DNA from: Phylloscopus collybita
Taxonomy: Eukaryota; Chordata; Aves; Passeriformes; Phylloscopidae
Assembly (NCBI GenBank): GCA_027886175.1
Contig: JAJNNQ010000075.1
Span: forward strand, 5,745,001-5,809,000
Reading direction: 5' to 3'
DNA: 64,000 bases
In this document: positions 36,965 through 46,020 of the stretch, in pieces
How positions within the stretch are numbered: position 1 is the first letter of the stretch
How the letters are laid out: each line of letters opens with the position of its first letter
Translations under genes and position numbers: made by a program
The notes under the pieces: generated by a model
The model's database searches: none
Seen by the model: only the letters and a program-made list of their open reading frames with translations
What the model was told of the DNA's origin: nothing

Positions 36965-39044
36965 CTTTTTTTTTTACCATTTGTTTTCTTAAGCATTTTC
37001 AGTTAGAAAAAGGCTTTTCCTTCTAACACTTTGATATTTCCTTACCTTGGTAAGGAAATAATACACCTTCTGGGCATCATTTTGTACAATCAGCTTGTAT
37101 TTTTGAATCATATGGAAATGTTTTAGCATCCCATGTTTCATTTTTCTCCTCAAAAGTACAAACCTGGCTGTTCCAGCAGAAAAGACTGTTTCCTTTACGT
37201 TCCCTCTTACTTTGTTGAAAATCTCCTAGGTTTTTTCTCATTGTGCACTTATTGCATTCTCAGTGACATCCTGCTTTACCATCAGAAAGTCCTTCTCTTG
37301 CAGAGGTATGGCCCTTTTCAAAAAGGTGGATCTTGTCACAGGCAGTTTTACAATACACATAAAATTGCACACTCAGGAAAGCAGCAGGTTTAAAATAAAT
37401 AGTTACAGGACTTAGCAACTGATCTGTGAGGCTGCTTGTAAGGAGCAGCGATAAGCACTGGGAACACTGGCAAATTAGAGAGCTGATTCTGAAATAACAA
37501 GTGGAACCACACAGGGTCTGCTTACTGGGGACTAGTAGGATTAGTCACTGCAGCAGCTATGGCTATATTGTTGAGGAAAAAAACGTGTCCACATCTACAA
37601 AAATCACCTGGACTTATGAAAATCACAAAGCTTACAGGACTCTTGGAATTTTCTCATCAGTTGTAATCACTGACAACTGGCATTGCTGAATCTTTCTCTG
37701 AATTAGAGATTATATTAACATCCTAACACTAATGATGCTTTATTATAAGGAATAAATTTAATCCCAGTTCTTAATGATGTTTTATATGAAAGAATAAATT
37801 TAAAGTAAGGGGTGTTAATTTACATTATGAACACTCTGAGGACATTTTACTGAATGCACAAGAAACCATGATTTCACAAACACAGATAATCTGTCATTAC
37901 ACACACAAAAATGTCTTGATTAAAAGAAGAGGTGAAAATTACTATTCTAGTTTAATATGCAATATGATATGGAAAAAGAGCCACTGCAATATAATGAATT
38001 CAAATAGAATATTCAATGCAGGCAGCTGATAAAGAAAGCAAAATGATCACTGAAGTTTAAATGGCCCAGTAAAATCATGGGTCATGGCCCAGTATGCAGA
38101 TATATTGCAATGGAGGTGAGCTCCTAAGTAGTGTGTGCATCCCCTGTTACATTTGAAAGGAAATACAAGAGGTAAGGATGCACAATAAGGAAAAATATTC
38201 AATATATATTTTGCTTTGTGTAATGCTGTGAATAAAATAGAAAGCATGGCCTTGATAATAAAGGTGGGTAAAAGTAGCATTTGCTGAAATAGAAATTTTT
38301 TATAGCCTGAAGTTCCTCTCTTGTAAGATCTATTTTGAGAAGCCTCCCGAGCAAGAAACAGTATCAAACAAACAAGCAAACAAATAAACAATTAAATAAA
38401 TAAACTGGAGTTGTGAGACTTCTTGAGTGAAAAGACCACCAGCTTCATGGGTAGAATTAAGCAAGGCAGACAACTTTCGCAAAAATTAAAGAATGCTTTG
38501 CTTGATGTCAGTCCCAGAGAGAACTGTAATGATAAAATGGTTATTCAATACACAAAGCATCAAACCCTATGATTAATGTCTATCCATGTGGCTCATCAAA
38601 TAAACATGTCATTTTTGTCATCATAGTATAACTACTGAAAATAATTTCTATGAAAATCCAAGAAAAAATAGTCTTCTTACTATCCCAAGAGTAAAACAAT
38701 TGGCATTTATTTATCTGGCAGAAAAAAAAGAAAGAAAAAAAAGAAAGAAAAAAAAATCTGAGAATTCTGTTTAGAAATATCTAGGGCTAAATATCAAGGT
38801 GACATAAAAACTCTTTTAGGAAAAGGGCAAATGTGCAACAAAGAAGTATGAGTATAATTTATTAAGCTGGAATTTAGAAGGAAGTTTATAATGTTAACAG
38901 TAATGAGGTTTTGATACACCAGGATAATTATAGCAGTCAGGCAGATATCCTTCTTTGTTTATAGAACAGGCTATAGAGTGTATTACATAACATCATTGTT
39001 TGTGACAAAACAAAACTGTAATTCAATGACATGGAATGTCTCTT
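36965..39044. other. Unique sequence with small simple repeats
   Basis: It contains a (CAAA/TAAA)n patch at 38365-38404 and a GAAA/A-rich patch at 38721-38756. A direct repeat ATGGCCCAGTA occurs near 38060 and 38085. No gene is recognised. Confidence 0.55.
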
Positions 39045-39840
39045 CCTATCCTATGCTGTTATAATTCATTCATCTGATCAAGATAAACATATTGATATAG
39101 CACACTGGAATATCTGCAGGGCATTTGAGAAAGTACTACATGATGTTTTACTTTCTGTAGAACAAATAAAACATCAAATGGATTAATGTCACTTTTAGCA
39201 GCTGTTAAAGGGAAGTCATCCATGAAGTGACCAATTTATAATGCTTTTAGTAAAGTTTTTAATAATTATATCAGATATTTACAGAAAAATCTTGAATGGA
39301 TGAAAGAGAGGTGACATAAGTAATGGAGACACGGTTCTTCAGCAGGGTATTGTAAAGTACCTTACAATTGTTTCCCAGTGATCAGCTGCTCAATAACATG
39401 TGCAAGAGCAGGAAATTCATGCTGAATTTACTTTATAAGGGATCTTAGAGTGGAAAGTGGTAAGTTGTAAAAAAACCCTTTTGTTCAACAAGAAAATATC
39501 ATCTCAACATGCTGGCAGTGAAATGCTATAACAGAAAGGACTAATATTTTCTTCAGAAGTATAAAAAGCAGGACTGTCAAACAAAAATAAAGAAATAGCC
39601 GTGTCTCTGTACAAGATCTGTCAAGATCCCAACAGTTCTGTGGTGCAGTCTTTTAAATGATGTAGAAAAATACTCATGCAAGAGGGAATATGGCAGGAGG
39701 GCAGTAAAAATGCTCTATAGATCATATTTTGTGCTGAAAAAAAATGTAGGAGCTCAATCGATTTAGCTTAATAAAGAAATTGGTTTTGGCACTGTATTGT
39801 TAATGAGGCAAGTGCAGAGAAAAATTCTTAGCAGTGTTCA
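39045..39840 (+). mobile_element. Ancient, strongly decayed CR1/L3-like LINE copy
   Basis: Short islands read like the ORF2 of an old CR1 (L3-type) lineage rather than the younger bird CR1s: ATCTGCAGGGCATTTGAGAAAG with CTACATGATGTTTTACT near 39112-39153 (the position of the RT 'AFD' segment), and far downstream GGAGGGCAGTAAAAATGCTC (39695) followed by GTAGGAGCTCAATCGATTTAGCTTAATAAAGAA (39747). The two islands are in the correct order and roughly the spacing expected for one element. Many indels have removed any frame. The boundaries are guesses. Confidence 0.6.
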
Positions 39841-39882
39841 GTGAACAGTGAGACCAGTTTAAGTTTGTGCATCCCTGAGATG

Positions 39883-39940
39883 AAAAAAAAAAAAAAAAAC
39901 AAAACCAAAAAAAAACCACCAAAAAAACCCCCCCAAAACC
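39883..39940 (+). repeat. A/C-only tract
   Basis: A run of 17 A is followed by CAAAACC, ACCACC and a C7 run; all 58 bases are A or C. Confidence 0.85.
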
Positions 39941-40291
39941 CTCTAGAAATTATAATGTGTGGTTTCCAAGCAATTAGAGTAATCAGGCACTGTAACAGTT
40001 CACAAAGAAGGACAGAGAGGTCAGAAGGACTGGTGCCAGGAGAGGTTTGAGTGCACTGATGACTGATGTGCACTACACAGTCATGTACATTGATACAGGG
40101 TTTTACCTCCACGTTGTCCTCAGTTAATTGGAGCTCTGTGAACCCCTGATGTACACTGAAGCCACTCCTTGTGCTCTGCACAAAAATGATCCATATTATA
40201 TCATTTCCTTATGAGTCTTATCCCACTGCAATATAAAACCAGTGTGGATTTATTCCCAAGGTAAATATGTCATATAAACATACTTATTCTA

Positions 40292-40397
40292 GTTGTGGTT
40301 TTTTGTTGGTTTTTTTTTTGTTTGTTTTTGGTTTGGTTTAGGGTTTTTTTGGTGGTGGTTTTTTTTTTTGTTTGTTTGTTTTTTGGGTTTTTTTTGT
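40292..40397. repeat. G/T-only tract
   Basis: 106 bases with only one non-G/T (A at about 40340), made of T runs separated by GG, GTTT and GGTGGTGG. Confidence 0.9.
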
Positions 40398-40979
40398 ATC
40401 AATGAATAAAGAGTTTGCGATTCATTACTAAAGGAGACCTCTAACATAAATAAATTAGCTGCAAGACTACAGTTTCTGGAGTTCTTCTCTGGAATACAAA
40501 CAACTGAAATGTAGGTATCTGCACTGTCTAAACATGAGGAAGATGTATCCTAGCACAGAGAAATAATCTTTCTTTCCAGGTCTGCATCTTCAAGCAGAGG
40601 ACAAAACCACAACATTTTAGGGATTGCAATTGGAATACTTCATGGATTCAAGGCATGCAAATATAAATACCAAGAATTCTATATTTCAGGTTCGGTGTTT
40701 TTCTTTACATTTGATGGTGTACTCTCATTTCTGGAACACTATCTATTATTTTTGTACTCAGGAGTCAGAGTCAGTGGTCCTGGTTGACACCTGGAGTCTC
40801 TGCATCTCCTCCTTCACTTACTGATCTTGCAGAGGTCTTACATTTTATTGGGAAGCTCATATTTCTTACAGTTTTGGTTTAAAGCAATAACTACAGGCAT
40901 TGTTTGGGTTTCCATTGGTAACTGATGAAAGTCAAGAGAAAATGCATTTTATACAAAAGAAAAAATACTTAGTGAGTTA
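40398..40979. other. Spacer between two G/T-only tracts
   Basis: No gene or named repeat was recognised. Confidence 0.55.
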
Positions 40980-41113
40980 TGTTTTGTTTTGGTTTGGGTT
41001 TTTTTTTGGGGGGGGTGTTTTTGGTTTTTGTTTGTTTGTTTGTTTGTTTTTGTTTTTGTTTTTGTGGTTTTTTGGGGTTTTTTTTGGTTGGTTGGTTGGT
41101 TGGTTTTGGTTGT
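40980..41113. repeat. 134 bp pure G/T tract
   Basis: No A or C occurs in 134 bases. Blocks of (TTTG)n, (TTTTTG)n and (GGTT)n, plus a G8 run at about 41008-41015, follow each other. The plus-strand frames rich in Phe, Gly, Trp and Val are artefacts. Confidence 0.93.
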
Positions 41114-42500
41114 CCTTAACATCAAAGAGGTGGTGTATCCTGTAAGTCAGAAAATTCCCTTCAAATGCTTGACTTGTTTATCATTATATTATGATGGTAG
41201 TGGTATTAACAATAATAACAACAATAATAATTTGAAACTTGGCCTGTGTTTTGCACATGTTAAACTAACTAAGAGGCACTCTGAGATTTTCCTGCTTTGG
41301 ACAAAGAACAATATTTTGGTTTATATCTGTCCTGCAAGCCCTTCAGAATATATAGGGGCCCAGTTTTTTTTCTTTTCTCTGTCTGTACAGAGTAAATAAC
41401 AGCCTGTGATGTATCTGGATACTGGCGTTTACCTTAGATGGAGGTAACAGTTTCTCCCTACCTGATTTTCTAGCTCACTCCCACTCTCTTGTGGATCTGT
41501 GCTCACTAGACCTTGACTCTCCTTCCCTGCAGGGAGGTCACTGCTGGTCCATCATGCTCAGGGAAGGTCACATTGGTCCAGGCTGTGCTGCTGCCTGCAG
41601 TAACCAGCCACAGATGTTACTGGCTGAGGTTCCTGGGTGTGCTCACAGATTCATCTCCATGCATCTTATCCACCTCCCAGAGCTCTTCCCACACCCAAGA
41701 TATTTATTCCAACCAGGACCTTCACCTTCTTATTTCTGGAGCCTGTTTCTTTCCCCCTCTGCTCCTTTTCAGAGACACATCTTTTTGTCACCACTTCTTT
41801 CCAGCCCCTAAGAGCAAAATCACAATATGTGATCAGTTATCTAAACGGTGGTACTTTCCCAAAAAGCTCAGGACAATATTGAAATTTGAACTTCCAAGAA
41901 GTTTCCAAGAAAAAAATGGAACCACGAGATATTGGATCTCTGAACTCAAAACTTTCTTGCTGAGTGAGATCAGAGTAAATGACAAAAATGACCTTAAAAC
42001 CTGTTTACCTATGAACACACCAGATGCTATCTCACCAGGTGTCTTTCTTGCATGATGCAAGGCCTCAGAGTAGGCAGCAGAAAATCACATAATTCTCTGG
42101 TTTTAGTTGCAGCATTTCCCACCTAAATCTTTTTTATTTAATTTTTATCTATTTTCAACTGCAGATTTTTAGTATTATTATTTGATTGTGTTTTCTCTCT
42201 TTTCTCAAATACTATTTTCCTTAAGTTAATTGCCTTGCATTTCCTAAGGTAAATACATTGTTATTTTCTTTGTCTTCTTAATTTTTTTTTTTTTTTGCCT
42301 CACTGATGTTTCAAAGATCTCTTTGAGTTGCATTTCTCAGAAGTTTTAGAGTTTCAGCAAAAGAACTCTAGCATATCACCAGTCTACTAATCATGTTCTT
42401 ATGTTGGAACTGATCATTATGCATTTTCATACTCCTTTGGATAGTTTTCCTCACAAAATGATGTTTATATAAGCTGATTTACAGTAAAATGTCCTATCAA
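41114..42500. other. Unique sequence with a 180-codon frame of unknown meaning
   Basis: A (AAT/AAC)n patch lies at about 41207-41231. A plus-strand open frame at 41513-42055 (180 residues) is rich in Ser, Leu and Phe and shows no domain. It overlaps other frames on both strands, and I do not call it a gene. Around 41480-41790 the DNA is more C-rich than its surroundings. Confidence 0.45.
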
Positions 42501-42600
42501 AGAACCATGGATTCTCTGAATGGTTGAAGCTGGAAGGGACCTTTAGAGATTTGTCTGGTCCAGCCACCAGCACTGGACATGGCACACTAGGTCTATGTCA
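42501..42600 (-). mobile_element. CR1 LINE 3' tip
   Basis: The sequence GGATTCTCTGAATGG then AAGCTGGAAGGGACCTTTAGAGAT is the reverse complement of a CR1 3' end. After about 90 bp, homology on this strand stops and plus-strand CR1 begins. Confidence 0.75.
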
Positions 42601-43195
42601 CTACAACAGAGGGACAACATCATCTCCCATGACCTTCACCAATGGAAAATTGTACCTGACCAATCTGCTGGCCTCCCACGACCTCCTGTGATGGAGTGAG
42701 TGCATCAGTGGGCAGGGGAAGAGCTACTGATGTCACCAGGACTCTAGTACAGCCTTTGGAATGCTCCCAAACAACAATCTTGCCACTTAAGTGGAGAGGT
42801 AAGGATTTGATGGATGGACTTTTAGATGGATAATGAATTGGCTGAATGGCCATATCCAAAGTGTTGTGTCCATTCAGGGTCTGTATTGGGACCAAAACTG
42901 CTTAGTGCCTGCATCCATGACATAGACAGTGGGACTGAGTTCCTTTTCAAACTGAAAGATGTTTGGTTAAATTCAAGGTTAGGCAGAAATTCTTATGATG
43001 AGGGTGATAAGGCTGTAGAACAGGTTGCTCAGAGAAATTGTGGATGTCCTATCCCTGGAGGTGTTCAAGGTCATGTTGGCCCAGGCTTTAAACAACTTCA
43101 CCTAGTGAAGGAAATTCCTGTCTGTGTCAGGTGAGCTGAGGCTGATGGTCTTTAAGTGTCTTTTCCACCCCAAACCATTTTGGGACTCCATGATT
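42601..43195 (+). mobile_element. CR1 LINE, internally deleted copy (RT part joined to 3' end)
   Basis: The plus strand reads the RT region: CTGACCAATCTGCTGGCC (42656), a GGGCAGGGGAAGAGCTACTGATGTCACC segment (42710), GGATTTGATGGATGGAC (42802) and a stretch encoding GSVLGPKLL and DIDSG (42878-42933). It then jumps directly to the ORF2 C-terminus and 3' UTR (CAGGTTGCTCAGAGAAATTG at 43021) and ends TTTTGGGACTCCATGATT at 43195. About 0.7 kb of the normal CR1 body is missing between the two parts. Confidence 0.9.
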
Positions 43196-43197
43196 TA

Positions 43198-43890
43198 CTG
43201 GCAACGCTCTCTCTAATGCAGCCCAGGAGATGTCTGACTTTCACTGCTGAATTACACACAGCCTATTGTCCACAGCCTGCTGTCCAGAATATCTGCAAAG
43301 TTGTTTTCTTGCTGTACTGGTACACAAGGTTATTCTTCCCAGGGGGAGGATTTTGCACTTTATCTATGCTGAGCTTCACGAGGTTTCTTCCAGCCCATTT
43401 CTCCAGCCTGTTCAGGTTCCTCCTGATGGCAGCACAGCCCTCTGGTGTATCAGCCACTCCTTGTGGTGTTCTATCTTGCAGGTTTGGTGAGAATACACTA
43501 ATAATGAAGAGCTCAAACAGCGCAGATGCCTGGGGTACCTCTTATAACTGGCCTCCAGATGAATTTTGTGCAGCTAATCACAACCCTTTGTGCCCAGCTC
43601 TTCATCCAGAGCATCTCAGCAGTCATTCTCTTTGTCCTTATTTCATAGATTATCTAAGGAAGTTGAGTGACTGTGTGAAAAGCCTTGCTGAATTAAAGAT
43701 AAAAAATTTCTACTGCTCCCCTCTTGCTGACCAAGACAGATCTTGTTGTAGAAATCTATCAGTCTTACCTTTCTAAAACTGTTTTTAATATTCTCAATCA
43801 GCTTCCTCCCCTTCATATACTTGGAAATGGTATTTAGCAGGATTTGCTTCATCATCTTGCCAGAGACTGAAATAAAGTTACAACTCAGAT
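43198..43890 (-). mobile_element. CR1 LINE, older minus-strand ORF2 copy
   Basis: Minus-strand homology to CR1 ORF2: TAATGCAGCCCAGGAGATGTC (43214) and a CACAGCCTATTGTCCAC segment (43257) are followed by the cysteine-poor central region. That region includes CCCATTTCTCCAGCCTGTTCAGG (43396) and CAGCACAGCCCTCTGGTGTATCAGCCACTCC (43430). The RT-core antisense GTGAAAAGCCTTGCTGAA (43675) and CAGCTTCCTCCCC (43800) come last. It abuts the LTR at 43893. The 206-codon plus-strand frame over it is antisense and not a gene. Confidence 0.85.
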
Positions 43891-43892
43891 TT

Positions 43893-43898
43893 CTACAG
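43893..43898. repeat. Target-site duplication, left copy (CTACAG)
   Basis: Identical to 44196-44201, directly abutting the LTR ends. Confidence 0.85.
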
Positions 43899-44195
43899 TG
43901 TAGCCCTGGTTTGTGCCTGTGATGTTTTGGTTTTCTGAAACTCTTTTCCCAGAGAGTTTTCTGTCAACAAGAGACATGTTTTTGTAACTGTAACCTTTGT
44001 TTACATTCCTTTCCCTAGGAGGGACTTCTTGATGTCCCTCTGACTTGACCAATGTGATTGAAGAAGTTTTTCTTCCATCAATTGGGTTGTTCTTTGTAGA
44101 ACAGCATAAAAGGGGAAGAAATTCCTGGAAATAAACGGAGTCAATGTCAGCTTTCTGAGTCTGAGTCTGGATCATTGTGATCTTTAACAGCATCA
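43899..44195 (+). mobile_element. Solo LTR, ERVK-like, copy B (perfect 6 bp target duplication)
   Basis: It begins TGTAGCCCTGG and ends CTTTAACAGCATCA (TG...CA), 297 bp. A CCAAT box lies at 44049-44053, a TATA-like CATAAAAG at 44105-44112 and AATAAA at 44130-44135, followed by a short U5. Six-base CTACAG duplications flank it exactly. The sister copy is 23906-24206, on the other strand. Differences include a 4 bp indel near 44070 and a divergent last 60 bp. No viral coding sequence adjoins it. The 103-codon minus-strand frame inside is not a gene. Confidence 0.92.
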
Positions 44196-44201
44196 CTACA
44201 G
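44196..44201. repeat. Target-site duplication, right copy (CTACAG)
   Basis: Pairs perfectly with 43893-43898. Confidence 0.85.
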
Positions 44202-44239
44202 ATCCTTCTTCTTGCTATCCTTTAAAATTGGAGTGGTAC

Positions 44240-44317
44240 GGTTTTGTGTTTGTGTTTGGTGGGGGTTTTGTGTTTGTTTGTGGTTTTTGTGTTTTGTTTG
44301 TTTGTTTGTTTGTTTTT
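44240..44317. repeat. 78 bp pure G/T tract
   Basis: Only G and T, composed of TGTGTTTG and (GTTT)n units. It begins about 40 bp after the right target duplication of the LTR. Confidence 0.9.
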
Positions 44318-45977
44318 CTTCCAGTCCTCAGGAACCTCCTTTGGTTGTAATAGCCATCTCCCTTCTCGGGTGAATTATTATACAAACACTTCAGATGGGC
44401 CCCTAATTTTGACTATTTGCCTGAAAAGATATGAGAGCCTCAATCCCACTTAGGCCCCCTAAGCACTTCTTTCATAGTGTGCATACCCTTGGGGTGGAGC
44501 CCCTTCAGCCCTGTTATTTTTTCCAGGGTGTCTCTATTCCTCACCACACTGCACACTTTTCTTGCCAACCCAGTCCACCCTTTCTTCATTTGTTTGTGTG
44601 TCATCATTTCCCCTATCTCATTACATAAAATAGTGTTAGATCACCTTGTTCTGATCTCCATAGCAATGTAGGCAGCTTACCATTAGTTTTTGCTGCTTTG
44701 CCTAGTGCAGTTTATGAAGAACATTTTGCATTATATGTGCAAAGTGGAGGCAAAATGTTTATTTTTTTTTTCTTATAGGACTATTTTCCTTAGAGCTTGC
44801 ACATGTTGTAATCACGTAAACGCAGCCATTGAGTGGGCAAAGGGAATAAACCACTACATACATGTTTTGAACTCCCCAGTATGATATTAATCTAGATAAA
44901 AAGTTTTGCTGATAAAGCTAAATAAACATTCACCTGAAACACCAGCCATTGCAATGTAGGAGGAACAACATAATTTTCTAACAAAGCAGTATTTGCTTTA
45001 GGACCCTTTCAGCAACCATTGCAAAGTTTGTCCAAAAGTGTTCTATAAACAGGTTTTTTTTTTCAAATAAACCAGTGGTTATAGCTCTGTTGATGTTTGG
45101 GGTGAGGGGACACATACCTACTTAGTTGGCTACTTATTTTTAGTATCATCCATAAAATAAGTAATGAATTGTACATCAAAAAGCCAAACTTACAAAACCT
45201 GTAAGAAAAATAATATCACAATCTCTGCAGGAGGATTTTTTGTGTTTATTGGTTATTTTAGTTGTGCTGGGGAACAAAGAAATAAACATGTCAGGATTCA
45301 TCAGAAAGTCTGCATTTATCTTTAAAAAAATATACAATACAACACTCAGCACATCAAACCTGCTGGAATTTTATTTCATAATATTAAACTTCTGCAGAAT
45401 CTGCTGCTTTATTGTTCTGTTGTTCTGACAGGAATTGACATAGCTGTCGGAGAGGGATCTTGTGCATTTAGTGGGTACCCAACACGTCTGATGTAAGCAG
45501 ACTTTCATAAGGTTTGGTACAGACTTGGTGCCATTTATAGCAAATCCCAGCAGCTTTATTACTACCTGAATTTGCTTTATGTTCTGTCAGCTTTATTGTT
45601 TGGTATTCAACTCTCCCAGTGTGTTCTGTTGACTCTGCAACTTGTCCTGTGGTGGACATTGATAGGAGCTGGGAAGTTTCAATAAAGAATTTTAAGGCTG
45701 ATATTTCCTTTAAGGAACACAGTACAGGGTAAGCTGTTGTTGACCACTTTCTAATCATACAAACTTATTTTCCTATACATTTCAATGACAGGTCTTTATT
45801 ATCAACTTGTCATCAGTTCTTGCTGACACATGTGACAAGCTTTACCATGCAGGCAAAGCCAGTGATGGCACCAGAACCTCTTATGTCTCTAAAATTGGGA
45901 TGAAGCACTTTAGTTACCTAAATGATGCTTTTCTCACAGTTTTCTTCAAAGATAAGAATGATGAAATGTTGTACAGG
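44318..45977. other. Unique sequence, no gene recognised
   Basis: No named repeat and no credible exon were recognised. Confidence 0.55.

Positions 45978-46017
<40 letters not shown>
45978..46017 (+). repeat. A40 homopolymer
   Basis: Forty consecutive A, the longest perfect homopolymer in the window. No AATAAA lies in the usual 10-30 bp upstream, and I could not see a gene-like upstream sequence or target duplication, so a retrocopy tail is not supported. Confidence 0.9.

Positions 46018-46020
<3 letters not shown>

Noticed and set aside
41513..42055. 180-codon plus-strand open frame
   Set aside because: No domain, biased Ser/Leu/Phe composition, overlapping frames on both strands; not enough to call a gene, though it is not explained by a repeat I recognise.
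43156..43776. 206-codon plus-strand open frame
   Set aside because: It is antisense to a minus-strand CR1 ORF2 relic.
23906..44195. A single provirus bounded by the two related LTRs
   Set aside because: The LTRs point in opposite directions, each has its own target duplication, they lie 20 kb apart, and no gag, pol or env sequence was recognised between them.
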